Positions 5,365 through 14,894 of a DNA stretch of 24,410 nt are shown here, piece by piece. The stretch is from NCBI GenBank assembly GCA_947311645.1, contig CAMZKZ010000046.1:1-24410 (forward strand), written 5' to 3'. A program made the translations under genes and the position numbers. Under the pieces are notes generated by a model. The model ran no database searches. It saw only the letters and a program-made list of their open reading frames with translations, and was not told where the DNA came from. The stretch is from an uncultured Candidatus Altimarinota bacterium. GTDB lineage: Bacteria; Patescibacteriota; Gracilibacteria; CAIRYL01. Within the stretch, counting starts at the first letter, position 1; the number at the start of each line of letters is the position of its first letter.

Positions 5365-7299
5365 ATGTCAAAAATAATTGGAATTGATTTAGGAACAACA
5401 AACTCATGTGTAGCAGTAATGGAAGCTGGAGAACCTGTAATTATTACAAATGCAGAAGGAAATAGAACAACTCCTTCAATCGTTGCATATAAAGATGAAG
5501 AAGTATTGGTAGGGGATCCTGCAAAACGACAAGCAGTTATGAATCCTAAAAATACAATTTTTTCTGCAAAACGATTTATTGGGCATAATCTTACAGAAGT
5601 AGAAAAAGAAGTTTCTACTATGCCTTTTGAAGTGGTTGCTGGGAAAAAAGGAGAAGCAGAAATAATGTTTAAAGGAACACAACACAGACCAGCTCAAATC
5701 TCAGCATTAGTACTTGCAAAATTGAAAAAAGATGCAGAAGATTTTCTTGGTGAACCAGTTACAGAGGCAGTAATTACTGTTCCGGCATATTTTAATGATT
5801 CACAACGACAGGCCACACAAGATGCTGGAAGAATTGCAGGACTTGATGTAAAACGAATTATAAATGAACCAACCGCAGCAGCACTTGCATATGGGTTAGA
5901 TAAAAAAGATGTGAATCAAAAAATTGCAGTATATGATTTAGGAGGGGGGACTTTTGATGTTTCAATTCTTGAATTAGGAGATGGAGTATTTGAGGTAATT
6001 TCTACAAATGGAGACACACATTTAGGAGGAGATAATTTTGATGAAGCACTTATCGACTATTTACTTGAAGAATTTAAAAAATCTGAAGGAGTAGATTTAA
6101 GAGGAAACGATGTAGATGCAACGCAAAAAGAAATGGCATTACAACGAATTAAAGAAGCTGCAGAAAAAGCGAAAAAAGAACTTTCTTCTGCGACAGAAAC
6201 AGAAATCAATCTTCCATTTTTGATGGCAGATGCAAATGGTCCAAAAAATCTTATTACAAAAATTTCACGATCTAAATTTGAAGCATTGACAGCAACTCTT
6301 GTTAAAAATTCAATTAAACCATGTGAAAAAGCTTTATCTGATGCAGGGTTAAAAGCAAGTGATATTGATGAAGTAATTCTTGTAGGGGGAATGACTCGAA
6401 TGCCAGCAGTGCGAGATGCAGTAAAAAACTTCTTTGGAAAAGAACCATCGAAAGGAGTAAATCCTGATGAAGTAGTTGCATTAGGAGCAGCAATTCAAGG
6501 GGGAGTATTGCGAGGAGATGTAAAAGATGTAGTATTGCTTGATGTAACTCCACTTTCTCTTTCTATTGAAACAATGGGAGGGGTTGCAACACGAGTAATT
6601 GAAAGAAATACAACGATCCCAACTTCTAAATCTCAAGTATTTTCTACGGCAGCAGATAATCAAAATCAAGTAGAGGTGCATGTTGTGCAAGGAGAACGAG
6701 AATTTGCAAAAGATAATAAATCGTTAGGTCGATTTGTATTAGATGGAATTCCACCAGCTCCACGAGGTGTACCACAAATTGAAGTAACGTTCGATTTAGA
6801 TGCAAATGGTATATTAAATGTAAAAGCAACTGATAAAGGAACAGGAAAAGCACAACATATTACAATAAAAGGGTCTTCTGGTTTATCTGATGAAGAAGTA
6901 GAACAAATGAGAAAAGATGCAGAAGAAAATGCAGAAGCTGATAAAGCGAAAAAAGAATTGGTAGAAGCACGAAATGGATTAGATGGAGCAATTTTTCAAG
7001 CGGAAAAACTTCTTAAAGATGATGCTGATAAAATTTCAGAAGATACAAAAAAAGAAGTTGAAGATGCACTTGTAGTTGCAAAAGAGGCTCTTGCAAAAGG
7101 GGATGAAGAAAACTCTGATGTAAAAAAAGAAGACTATGAAAAAGCTACAGAAGAATTTATGACAGTTCTTCAAAAAGCAGGAGCAGAGGTATATGAAAAA
7201 GCGCAAAAAGAAGCAGAAGCAGGTCAATCTGAAAATGGAGATGATTCAAAAGATGATGGTCCAATTGATGCAGAAGTTGTTGAAGATGATAAAAAATAA
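5365..7299 (+). CDS. dnaK: Molecular chaperone DnaK (Hsp70)
   Basis: A full-length 644-residue Hsp70. The ATPase domain begins IIGIDLGTTNSCVAVM and contains VPAYFNDSQRQATQDAG, NEPTAAALAYG, DLGGGTFDVSIL and ILVGGMTRMPAV. The substrate-binding domain has DVTPLSLSIETMGG. The helical lid is followed by an acidic tail ending DGPIDAEVVEDDKK, close to the usual DnaK C-terminus. It refolds and protects proteins with DnaJ and GrpE. Neither grpE, dnaJ nor hrcA is adjacent: the gene is monocistronic, with its own promoter, two CIRCE operators and a terminator 40 bp downstream. HrcA repression relieved by heat or proteotoxic stress is the likely control. Confidence 0.99.
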   Translation: MSKIIGIDLGTTNSCVAVMEAGEPVIITNAEGNRTTPSIVAYKDEEVLVGDPAKRQAVMNPKNTIFSAKRFIGHNLTEVEKEVSTMPFEVVAGKKGEAEIMFKGTQHRPAQISALVLAKLKKDAEDFLGEPVTEAVITVPAYFNDSQRQATQDAGRIAGLDVKRIINEPTAAALAYGLDKKDVNQKIAVYDLGGGTFDVSILELGDGVFEVISTNGDTHLGGDNFDEALIDYLLEEFKKSEGVDLRGNDVDATQKEMALQRIKEAAEKAKKELSSATETEINLPFLMADANGPKNLITKISRSKFEALTATLVKNSIKPCEKALSDAGLKASDIDEVILVGGMTRMPAVRDAVKNFFGKEPSKGVNPDEVVALGAAIQGGVLRGDVKDVVLLDVTPLSLSIETMGGVATRVIERNTTIPTSKSQVFSTAADNQNQVEVHVVQGEREFAKDNKSLGRFVLDGIPPAPRGVPQIEVTFDLDANGILNVKATDKGTGKAQHITIKGSSGLSDEEVEQMRKDAEENAEADKAKKELVEARNGLDGAIFQAEKLLKDDADKISEDTKKEVEDALVVAKEALAKGDEENSDVKKEDYEKATEEFMTVLQKAGAEVYEKAQKEAEAGQSENGDDSKDDGPIDAEVVEDDKK

Positions 7300-7338
7300 T
7301 TACAAATTATCAATAATAAATATTTTTTCAATATACAA

Positions 7339-7368
7339 AAAAAAGAACCCAGAAATGGGTTCTTTTTT
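7339..7368. terminator. Bidirectional intrinsic terminator between dnaK and recQ
   Basis: A 12-bp stem (AAAAAAGAACCC at 7339-7350 with its complement at 7357-7368) surrounds a 6-nt loop. The A-run on one side and T-run on the other let it work in both directions, ending dnaK (+) and recQ (-). Confidence 0.9.
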
Positions 7369-7424
7369 GTTGTGATTTTATTTTTTGGATCAAAGGAGTA
7401 TAAGCTGATATTTTTATAATAGTC

Positions 7425-9590
7425 TTAAGCCCCTAATAAAACTCTTATGATTTTTAATTCATCATATGAAAATTCTTCATGTAAATCTTCAAAGATAGGT
7501 TTCAGTCTATCTGTTCCTAATTTTTGAAATGAATCTTCTATTATTTTGTATTGATGAGCGTCTGGTAATAAATGATGTACTAGTGCTAAATTTTCTGTAT
7601 TGTGTAAAATATCGGTAATATATTTATAAATTGTAGAATCGGTTACATCTAGTATTTTTGAAATTTCTAATACAGATTTTTTTTCTTTTAATAATTCTTG
7701 AGTTTTATCTATTCGTGCTTGTTTTCTATTTCCTGTTTTCGTTGATTTTTTACGAGGTGAAGTAGGAGATTTTGCTATATTTTCAGGAATAGATTTTGGC
7801 GATAAATTATACATTTGTGTCATTTTTTTTATTTTTGTTGTGAAAATTTCACCAAATTCTTCTTTTTTCTGTTTTCCAATTCCAGAGATTTTCCCAAATC
7901 CTTCAATACTTTGTGGTAAATAATATGCAATTTCTTGAAGGGTTGCATCATTAAAAATGATAAACGGAGGAACATTTTTTTTATCTGCAATTTGTTTTCG
8001 TAATGCCTTAAGCCCTGTAAATACTTGGGTATCAAATGTTATGATTTGGTTTATTTTTGGAGATATAATTTCTTCTTCTTTTTCTATTTGTGGTAAAAAT
8101 ATTGTCTCTCTTTTTTTGAGAAGATCGAGACCTATAGAAGAAACTTTATATGTTGTAAAATCTCCATCATTTTTTATGAGTATTTTTTTATGTACTAAAT
8201 GTTCAAAAATATCAGAGAGTTCATTTTTTGAATATTGGTGTTCGATTCCCCATACTGGAAGATTTTCATGTCCCCATTTTATAATATTTTGTGCTTTTGA
8301 CCCACGCAGTACTCCCACTATATGGCTTTTTCCAAATCTATTTTCTGTGCGAATAACAGTTGAAAGAATTTTTTGCGTAACTTCTGTTGCATCAAAAACA
8401 TCATTTGAAGAAAGGCATATATCGCAATTTCCGCATTCTGTAAATTCTGGAGTTTCTCCAAAATAGCTAATGATTTGATTCCATCTGCATATTTTTTGAT
8501 CACAAAATTGCACCACTTCATTCATTTTTATTCGTTCAAGTTCTGCTTGTTCTGTATTCTCTGATTTTTCTATAAAAAATTCATGTTTGCGTGTATCTCC
8601 ACGACTCCACATTAGAATACATTTACTTGCGAGTCCATCTCGTCCTGCACGCCCTGTTTCTTGGTAGTATCCTTCGAGTGTTTTTGGAAAGGTGGTATGA
8701 ATGACTGTTCTGATATTTGGTTTATCTACACCCATTCCAAAGGCAATGGTTGCTGTTACTACTTGAATATTATCTTTTAAAAATTGTTCTTGAACAGCAC
8801 TTCTTGTTTCGTGTGGAAGCCCTGCATGATATGCTTTTGCTTTTACTCCTTCTTGTTGCAACATTTCTGCAATATTTTCTGTTTCTTTTCGTGAATAGCA
8901 ATAAATAATTGTAGCATTGTCTTTGTTTTTTGTGCATTCAAGTACAATTTTATGCTTCATATTTCGTTTTGGGGTAATATGAAGTGAAAGGTTTTTTCTG
9001 TAAAAACTTGATTGAAAAATATTTACATTTTCTAAATTCAAGCATGATACAATATCTTTTTGTACTTTTGGGGTTGCACTCGCAGTGAGAGCAATGATTG
9101 GGAGGTGTGGAAATTGTGATTTAAATAATGCAAGATTTCTATAGTCTGGACGAAAATCGTGTCCCCATTGAGAAATACAATGGGCTTCATCTACGGCAAT
9201 TCCAGATAAATCTATACGCTTTAGCCAAGAAATAGTTTCGGGGTTTCCGAGTCGTTCTGGGGCAATATAGAGGAGTTTATAATCTCCTGCTTCTGCATTT
9301 TGTTTTATGGCACTTTGTTCTATTGGGCTAATTGTAGAGTTGAGGTAAGCAGAAGAAATTCCCATGCTTTGTAATGCATCAACTTGGTCTTTCATTAACG
9401 CAATTAATGGTGAAATAACCAAAATTGTTCCTTTTTTCATGAGAGCCGGAATTTGGTAGCAAATCGATTTTCCACCACCCGTTGGCATTAAAACAAGGGT
9501 ATCGTTGTTTTGTGTAAACGATGAAATAACCTCTTCTTGTAAAGGGCGAAAGTTTTGGTAACCAAAATATTGTGAAAGCAAAGTGTGCAT
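7425..9590 (-). CDS. recQ: ATP-dependent DNA helicase RecQ
   Basis: This 721-residue RecQ helicase has Walker A PTGGGKS (36-42), the DEAH box at 134-137 followed by CISQWGHDFRPDY, and the motif VI region QETGRAGRDG. The RQC zinc cysteines are visible in FCDQKICRW and CGNCDIC. A winged helix and an HRDC domain follow (LRKQIADKKNVPPFIIFND... FGKISGIGKQKKEEFG). After the HRDC comes a basic linker (SPRKKSTKTGNRKQ) and a helix-turn-helix-like module (ISKILDVTDSTIYKYI) of the kind found at the end of some RecQ proteins. RecQ unwinds DNA 3' to 5' in recombination and fork repair. It lies 47 bp downstream of murA and is last in its minus-strand run. Confidence 0.98.
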   Translation of the reverse strand: MHTLLSQYFGYQNFRPLQEEVISSFTQNNDTLVLMPTGGGKSICYQIPALMKKGTILVISPLIALMKDQVDALQSMGISSAYLNSTISPIEQSAIKQNAEAGDYKLLYIAPERLGNPETISWLKRIDLSGIAVDEAHCISQWGHDFRPDYRNLALFKSQFPHLPIIALTASATPKVQKDIVSCLNLENVNIFQSSFYRKNLSLHITPKRNMKHKIVLECTKNKDNATIIYCYSRKETENIAEMLQQEGVKAKAYHAGLPHETRSAVQEQFLKDNIQVVTATIAFGMGVDKPNIRTVIHTTFPKTLEGYYQETGRAGRDGLASKCILMWSRGDTRKHEFFIEKSENTEQAELERIKMNEVVQFCDQKICRWNQIISYFGETPEFTECGNCDICLSSNDVFDATEVTQKILSTVIRTENRFGKSHIVGVLRGSKAQNIIKWGHENLPVWGIEHQYSKNELSDIFEHLVHKKILIKNDGDFTTYKVSSIGLDLLKKRETIFLPQIEKEEEIISPKINQIITFDTQVFTGLKALRKQIADKKNVPPFIIFNDATLQEIAYYLPQSIEGFGKISGIGKQKKEEFGEIFTTKIKKMTQMYNLSPKSIPENIAKSPTSPRKKSTKTGNRKQARIDKTQELLKEKKSVLEISKILDVTDSTIYKYITDILHNTENLALVHHLLPDAHQYKIIEDSFQKLGTDRLKPIFEDLHEEFSYDELKIIRVLLGA

Positions 9591-9637
9591 TATATATATT
9601 GAAAACTCAGTATATGAATAAATACTGCATATATTGT

Positions 9638-10960
9638 TTACGAAACAGTTCGAATATCTGCCCCCAACTTCGTTAAATTTTCTTCAATATCTTCGTATCC
9701 TCTGTGAATATAATGAATATTTGTAATTTCTGTTTCTCCGTTTGTGAGTAACGCTGCAAGAATCATTGCGGCACCTGCACGAATATCTTGTGAAGCAACA
9801 GTTGTTCCAATAAATGGAGTTGGTCCTGTTATTTTAAAAACATGCGGATTTTGAATTTCAACATCTGCACCCATTTTTTCAAGTTCGAGTAAATATGCAA
9901 ATTTTCGTTCAAAGAGTGTTTCTTGAATTTTTGAAACTCCTTCGCATTGTGTAAGTAAAACAGCAAATTGTGGATGTAAATCTGTAGCAAATTTGGGAAA
10001 TACTCCAGTTTGAATATTAACAGCTGTTAATTTCTCATTTGGATTATTGAGATCTCTTTTGAGTGTTGTAATTGTTTTATTTTTTTCATTTACTGTAAAT
10101 TTTGCACCTGTTTGTTTGAGGCGTTCTATAAAAGAATCTAAATGAGAAACTTCTACATTTTTCACCGTAATTTCCGAATTTGTTAAAATTCCAGCTAAAA
10201 CATATGTTCCAACTTGTAAATAATCTGAGGTTACTTCTCTTTCTGCAGAAATATTTTCATTGTTTTCTATTCCAGAAATTTGCAGTGCATGACTTCCAAT
10301 TCCAGAAATATTTGCTCCTGCAGATTGTAAAAATTCGCATAAATTTTGTACATGTGGTTCCGATGCAGCCAGTCGTAAATTTGAAGTTCCTTTTGCAAAT
10401 GCCATTGCAATAAGTGCATTTTCTGTAGCCGTAACTGAAAGTTCTGGCATTACAAAAGTATTTCCAATATATCTATTTTCAGTATTTTTTAATTCAAGTT
10501 CTATATGTGTCTCCGATTCAATAATAGTTGCTCCTAGTGCTTTAAATACATTGAGATGAGTGTCTACAGATCGTTTCCCCAATACGCATCCACCTGGAAA
10601 CGGAATACATACTCTTCCAAATCGAGCAAGAACAGGTGCTAAAAACATGATACTTGAACGCATTTTTCCAATATAACTTCCAGAAACATTTCCTCCTCCG
10701 GTTAAATTTCGTGCATCAATAGTAAAATTTCTTTTATTTTTAGGGTCTTGTGTGATTTTTGCTCCAATAGATTTCATTATTTCCATAAATCCACGAGTAT
10801 CAGATAAATCTGGAATATTTGTTACGTGTGAAATTCCATTTACTGCAAGTGTAGCTGCAAGAATTGGTAATGCTGCATTTTTAGAACCAGGAATTTCTAT
10901 TTCTCCAGAAAGTTCTTTTCCTCCGTTTATATAAAACCGTTCTTTAAGTGGAACTTGCAT
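9638..10960 (-). CDS. murA: UDP-N-acetylglucosamine 1-carboxyvinyltransferase
   Basis: A 440-residue EPSP-synthase-fold enzyme that transfers enolpyruvate from PEP to UDP-GlcNAc, the first committed step of peptidoglycan synthesis. The substrate-binding PGSKNAALPILAA block (K27) is present, and the catalytic loop FPGGCVLGKRSVDTH carries C125, equivalent to Cys115 of the E. coli enzyme. A cysteine here rather than aspartate predicts a fosfomycin-sensitive type. The C-terminal DIRAGAAMILAAL and HRGYEDIEE motifs are typical. It follows the ProX-like gene by 49 bp on the minus strand. A TATACT sequence in that gap may be a -10 for murA, but no matching -35 is clear. Confidence 0.98.
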   Translation of the reverse strand: MQVPLKERFYINGGKELSGEIEIPGSKNAALPILAATLAVNGISHVTNIPDLSDTRGFMEIMKSIGAKITQDPKNKRNFTIDARNLTGGGNVSGSYIGKMRSSIMFLAPVLARFGRVCIPFPGGCVLGKRSVDTHLNVFKALGATIIESETHIELELKNTENRYIGNTFVMPELSVTATENALIAMAFAKGTSNLRLAASEPHVQNLCEFLQSAGANISGIGSHALQISGIENNENISAEREVTSDYLQVGTYVLAGILTNSEITVKNVEVSHLDSFIERLKQTGAKFTVNEKNKTITTLKRDLNNPNEKLTAVNIQTGVFPKFATDLHPQFAVLLTQCEGVSKIQETLFERKFAYLLELEKMGADVEIQNPHVFKITGPTPFIGTTVASQDIRAGAAMILAALLTNGETEITNIHYIHRGYEDIEENLTKLGADIRTVS

Positions 10961-11009
10961 AAAAAATCTTTAAAAGTAGTATAAATAGTGTACTAAAAAG
11001 AGCGTATTT

Positions 11010-11534
11010 TTAAAAACAAATTTCTCTTATGTCTTGTGGTAAACTTTTTATATATTTTTTAAAATCGCTTGTTGAAAATGCTAAAGTTGCGGTATTTCGC
11101 AATGGGTGAAAATGTATTTTTTCTTCAGAAAATATATCGGTATCAAAAATAACAATTACATCTTTGGCACTTTCTTGAAAAAGGGAAAGGGGAGTTACAC
11201 TTCCTGGTTGTAATCCAAGATAGTTTTTTAATCGTTCATCTGATGCAAAACTCATTTTTGGATGTTCTTCTAAAAACTCAGCCAGAAATAGTATATCTAT
11301 TTTTTTATTGGCAGGAAGTACAATTAAATAATGCTTTTTTCCTTTTCTATTTCTCATAAAAATACTTTTGCAATCTTTTCCCATGCTTCGTTCTGAGTAA
11401 AAATTTCCAGAAGCTTCGCATGTATGAAATGCTTCATGTTCATGTTTTTCAAATGGAATATGAAGTGTTTCTAAATATGCATATAATTCTTTTTCTTTTT
11501 GGTTTCGTATATCTTCGTATGTTTGGTTTTTCAT
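11010..11534 (-). CDS. YbaK/ProX-family aminoacyl-tRNA deacylase
   Basis: This 174-residue protein belongs to the YbaK/ProX editing family. Visible family blocks are CKSIFMRNRKGKKHYLIVLP, GLQPGSVTPLSLF and the C-terminal FHPLRNTATLAFSTSDFKKYI. Stand-alone members hydrolyse mischarged aminoacyl-tRNA, most often Ala-tRNA(Pro) in the ProX subgroup and Cys-tRNA(Pro) in the YbaK subgroup. The PGSVTP and HPxxNTAT arrangement favours ProX. It acts in the cytoplasm after prolyl-tRNA synthetase errors. It lies between the sigma4/HARE gene, from which a terminator separates it, and murA. No Shine-Dalgarno sequence is present. The exact substrate is inferred. Confidence 0.9.
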   Translation of the reverse strand: MKNQTYEDIRNQKEKELYAYLETLHIPFEKHEHEAFHTCEASGNFYSERSMGKDCKSIFMRNRKGKKHYLIVLPANKKIDILFLAEFLEEHPKMSFASDERLKNYLGLQPGSVTPLSLFQESAKDVIVIFDTDIFSEEKIHFHPLRNTATLAFSTSDFKKYIKSLPQDIREICF

Positions 11535-11557
11535 AAAAATAGTAAAAATAGTAAAAG

Positions 11558-11595
11558 AAAAAAGCTATACTGATTATTTTTAGTATAGCTTTTTT
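11558..11595. terminator. Intrinsic terminator after the sigma4/HARE-HTH gene
   Basis: A 14-bp stem (AAAAAAGCTATACT at 11558-11571 with its complement at 11582-11595) surrounds a 10-nt loop. A/T runs on both sides allow termination in either direction. It separates the regulator gene (stop at 11621) from the ProX-like gene (start at 11534). Confidence 0.88.
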
Positions 11596-11620
11596 TCGAA
11601 TTGTTCGAAATATCTTTCTA

Positions 11621-12727
11621 TTATTGTTTGAGATACGCTCGTCCTCGTCCTCCTTCTGGTTCTTCCCATTTTGATTCATCGAAATCGTAAACGGCTCGCC
11701 CAACTCGTACAAATGCTGGAGATTTTTGTAAATTTAAAGAAATTGTATTTTCTTTCACATCTCGTAATTTTGCTACTTCTTCAATAATTTCTTGTCGTTT
11801 AAGCGGTCCTTTATCTTTTAAAACTTTGGCAATAATATCCATTACTGTTCCAGCAGGAATACCCCATTCACTTAATGCATATACTCCTCGTCCTACCAAT
11901 ACAAAATCTTTGTATCGAATTAAATCGTTATGAACAGCTTGTACTGTTACATGTTTTTTACTTTTTCCAAATTCAGAAATTTTATTTGCAAGTTCTATAA
12001 AATGCAGTGGTTTCTTTTCTTTTTGAAAAATTAAAATTGCTTTATCTTTAATACTTTTTGGATTGATATGTCTCCATTTTGATAACCCAATATGTCCTGT
12101 TTCTACTTCTAAAATATTTATTGCTGCTTTTGCAATTGCTTCCATTGTTATTTTACTCACTTCTAATGAATCATGTATATCTTTATAGATAGCAGCAAAA
12201 GAGAGAACTTCTTTTTTCTGTTGCAGATGTTTTCGTACAATTTTATATGTTTGACTTATTTGAGAAAATGTAATTGCAGAAAAGTGGTAAATTGGTTCAA
12301 AGTCTTTATCTCTTCGTACTTCTTCTACTTCTTTATCGAGTCGAATTGCGAATCGAATAACATGAGCAGTATATGAACTTTCGTTTTGAAGAGCGATAAG
12401 AGTTTTTGAAATAAGATTATCGCATGTTAAAACTCCTCCATTTTCTTGAAGAATGCTTCGTGTTACTTCTGTAATATTTCGAATATGAGAATTCATTACA
12501 TTTCTTTGAAGTTTTTTAAGCGCATTGTTTTCAATTTGTCGAATTCGTTCTCGTGTAACTTCAAAATGTTGTCCAATTTGTTCAAGAGTTTGTTTCGATT
12601 CTCCATCTAAACAAAATCGTTTTGTAATAACTTTTTTTTCTGTTTGCGATAATATGAGAAAAAAATCTTCTATTAAATCTTGTAATTTTTGGTCTGTTGC
12701 TTCAAATGTTTTAAGCAGTGTAGGCAT
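11621..12727 (-). CDS. Sigma-70 region 4-like protein with C-terminal HARE-HTH domains
   Basis: From the ATG at 12727 the protein has 368 residues. I prefer this start because the 13 extra residues from an ATG at 12766 (MCYIFVFFYHKK) look unrelated to the domain. Residues about 25-75 are a clear sigma-70 region 4 (LEQIGQHFEVTRERIRQIENNALKKLQR), the part that reads the -35 element and touches the RNA polymerase flap. There is no region 2, so it cannot melt a -10 on its own. The C-terminus carries a HARE-HTH-like domain (about 238-290, FIELANKISEF...VGRGVYALSEWG) and a second winged-helix-like copy (about 292-350, ending VRVGRAVYDF). HARE-HTH also occurs in the RNA polymerase delta subunit. A basal transcription accessory factor is the best guess. 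Confidence 0.85.
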   Translation of the reverse strand: MPTLLKTFEATDQKLQDLIEDFFLILSQTEKKVITKRFCLDGESKQTLEQIGQHFEVTRERIRQIENNALKKLQRNVMNSHIRNITEVTRSILQENGGVLTCDNLISKTLIALQNESSYTAHVIRFAIRLDKEVEEVRRDKDFEPIYHFSAITFSQISQTYKIVRKHLQQKKEVLSFAAIYKDIHDSLEVSKITMEAIAKAAINILEVETGHIGLSKWRHINPKSIKDKAILIFQKEKKPLHFIELANKISEFGKSKKHVTVQAVHNDLIRYKDFVLVGRGVYALSEWGIPAGTVMDIIAKVLKDKGPLKRQEIIEEVAKLRDVKENTISLNLQKSPAFVRVGRAVYDFDESKWEEPEGGRGRAYLKQ

Positions 12728-12884
12728 AGGCTTCTTATGATAAAAAAACACAAATATATAGCACATTCATAAACTATAGTAGAATATTTTTAATTAAATT
12801 AAAAGATTTTTTTTGCAAAAAGACAAGTTTTGTTGCATGGCAGTGTTAATAGAGATTAAAAAAAGCTGTTAAAAATTCTATACG

Positions 12885-13850
12885 TTATTCGGTGGCATAA
12901 CTTTCATCAACTTCCATTGTGTTTAATATGTTTTGTAAATCTGCAGGTAAAGGAGACTCTACAGATACTTTTTCGCCATTTTCGAGTGTAAATGATAAAC
13001 TTTTGGCATGTAAAAACATTCGTTCTGTTTTAAATTTTAAGCAATATGCAGCATTTACTTTTGGATTTCCATATAAATTATCTCCATAAACAGGGTGTCC
13101 AATAGCAGAAAAATGAACTCGGATTTGATGGGTTCGTCCGGTAATAATATGTACATCAACCAGTGTTGCAGTTGGGTCTGGGTATTGTGCTAGGCATTCA
13201 AAATGAGTGAGGGCATCTTTTGCTTTTGCATTTTTTAGTGTCGTCATTTTTTCTCTATTGTGTGGGTCTCGTGTTATGGGAGAATCTATTGTTCCTTTTT
13301 TTGCAGGAATTCTTCCAATAACAAGTGTTTGGTATTTTTTTGTAACTTTTCGTTCAGCAATAATTTTAGAAAGGTATCGGTGTGTTTTTTTGTTTTTTGC
13401 AATCATTAAGCATCCAGAAGTGTCTTTATCGAGTCTGTGTACAATACCAGGTCGAATAGTTTCTTCATCTATAAATTCAGCTTGATGATTTTTTAAATAT
13501 CCCATTACAGCATTTACGACTGTCCCAGATTTATATGTATTATCTGGGTGTGTACACATTCCCGATGGTTTTGAAATAATAAGAATATCATTATTTTCAA
13601 ATAAAATATCTAAAGGGATATTTTCTGGAGTAGGAATATATTCAGGTTCTTTTTCTGCAAAATGAATAACAATTCTATCTCCAATTTTCACTTTTTCTGC
13701 TTTTCGCAGTACTCGTTTTTTATTCACTTTTACTTCTCCATTTTCAATTTGTTCTTGAATGCTTCCTCTGGTGATGTCTTCTGGAGCATTTTCAAAAATT
13801 ACTGAATCAAGCCGTTTTCCTGCATTTTCTTCTGTTATAATAAGTAACAT
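12885..13850 (-). CDS. rluD: RluD-family 23S rRNA pseudouridine synthase
   Basis: This 321-residue enzyme has an N-terminal S4 RNA-binding domain (about 12-65, GKRLDSVI...GEVKVNKKRVLRKAEKVKIGD) and a RluA/RluD catalytic domain. The motif GIVHRLDKDTSG holds the catalytic aspartate D141, and GRTHQIRVH and HPVYGDNLYG follow. It isomerises uridines in 23S rRNA; the S4 domain favours RluD over RluA, but the exact sites cannot be read from sequence. It is divergent from the aminotransferase gene with 66 bp between them. Downstream, 157 bp separates it from the sigma4/HARE gene, in which I see no gene and no convincing terminator. Confidence 0.93.
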   Translation of the reverse strand: MLLIITEENAGKRLDSVIFENAPEDITRGSIQEQIENGEVKVNKKRVLRKAEKVKIGDRIVIHFAEKEPEYIPTPENIPLDILFENNDILIISKPSGMCTHPDNTYKSGTVVNAVMGYLKNHQAEFIDEETIRPGIVHRLDKDTSGCLMIAKNKKTHRYLSKIIAERKVTKKYQTLVIGRIPAKKGTIDSPITRDPHNREKMTTLKNAKAKDALTHFECLAQYPDPTATLVDVHIITGRTHQIRVHFSAIGHPVYGDNLYGNPKVNAAYCLKFKTERMFLHAKSLSFTLENGEKVSVESPLPADLQNILNTMEVDESYATE

Positions 13851-13916
13851 TGAATTGTATATATAAAAAAAATATTTTACACTGATGGTATCATATTTTA
13901 GATAATATCCATAATT

Positions 13917-14741
13917 ATGTTTTTACGAAGCGAATATTCAGAGTTGGAGTCAGCTATGCTTACCGGCTATAGTGTGTTTACAACATTTACCGTGGAAAAA
14001 AGAGAAAATAGATTTGAAACAAAAGCATTTACTTTGCATATAGAACGATTACAGAGCAATGTAAAAGTTTTATTTGGGGAAGAAGGTATTCCATCTCGAA
14101 AAGAAATTGTACAAAAAATTCATGAGTTTTTATCGGTACAATCTGTGTCAAAGATATTGGTACGCGTTGCAATATATCCAAAAAATTTTTCTATTGCATA
14201 CCCCTCTGCTATTGAAAGTGTGGAAATTCTAGTAACAGGAAGGAAATATAATTCGGATAAAACACCGCTTCGTCTGCAATCGCATGAAATGCTGCGTCCT
14301 TTGGCTCATTTAAAAACTTCGGCATTGTTTCCTTCGTTACGAACGCGTGCACAGGCACAAAAAAATGGGTATGATGATGCGGTATTTTTCTATGAAGGAA
14401 ATATTACAGAAGGGCCAGCGTGGAATATTATTTTTACAAAAGGAAATACTGTGTATTTTCCCGATCCATCTCATAAAACTTTTTTAGAGGGGTTTACACA
14501 GCGATTATTACAGGAAGAATTACAAAAGAAGTATAAGGGTATTATAGATGTAAAAGTACAGGATATTACTATTGCAGATATTCATACATCTTTCTTTGAT
14601 TCTGCATTTATTGTGAGTAGTGGAGTAGACCTTATTCCTATTGCTTCTATAGATGATGTGCAGTTTATAGGAAAAACACCAGAGAAAAGTTTAGATCTTA
14701 TAACTCTGTATAATAGTATTGAACCAGAAATAATCGTCTAA
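13917..14741 (+). CDS. Class IV PLP-dependent aminotransferase (PabC/IlvE/Dat family)
   Basis: This 274-residue protein has the fold-type IV signature. The likely PLP lysine is K133 in LAHLKTSALFPSLRTRAQAQ, and GYDDAVFFYEGNITEGPAWNIIF contains E165 and the cofactor-binding turn. Members include aminodeoxychorismate lyase, branched-chain aminotransferase and D-amino-acid aminotransferase. The sequence alone does not decide among them. The start may instead be the ATG at residue 14 (MLTGYSVFTTF), which fits the usual family start. It is divergent from rluD, with possible -10 sequences (TATCAT) in the 66-bp gap. The frame continues open after its TAA straight into the SanA-like gene. Confidence 0.88.
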   Translation: MFLRSEYSELESAMLTGYSVFTTFTVEKRENRFETKAFTLHIERLQSNVKVLFGEEGIPSRKEIVQKIHEFLSVQSVSKILVRVAIYPKNFSIAYPSAIESVEILVTGRKYNSDKTPLRLQSHEMLRPLAHLKTSALFPSLRTRAQAQKNGYDDAVFFYEGNITEGPAWNIIFTKGNTVYFPDPSHKTFLEGFTQRLLQEELQKKYKGIIDVKVQDITIADIHTSFFDSAFIVSSGVDLIPIASIDDVQFIGKTPEKSLDLITLYNSIEPEIIV

Positions 14742-14894
14742 TATTTATTTACAATACTTATTATAAAAATACTACAACATATTTGGGAAAGCAGTATTTC
14801 TGCTGTTAAAAAGAATAGAGTAAAAAGTATACTTGCTCTTCTTTTTCTTTTTTGTATTCCAAATTTTTATATTGTATCGAAAGGCTTAAATGAT

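Noticed and set aside
9608..9627. CAGTAT/ATACTG hairpin between murA and recQ
   Set aside because: It is a short AT-rich stem without a proper U-run and may be chance; murA and recQ could be cotranscribed.
12815..12845. TGCAA...TTGCA hairpin between the rluD and sigma4/HARE genes
   Set aside because: The stem is short with a mismatch and no T-run follows on the relevant minus strand, so I do not call it a terminator.
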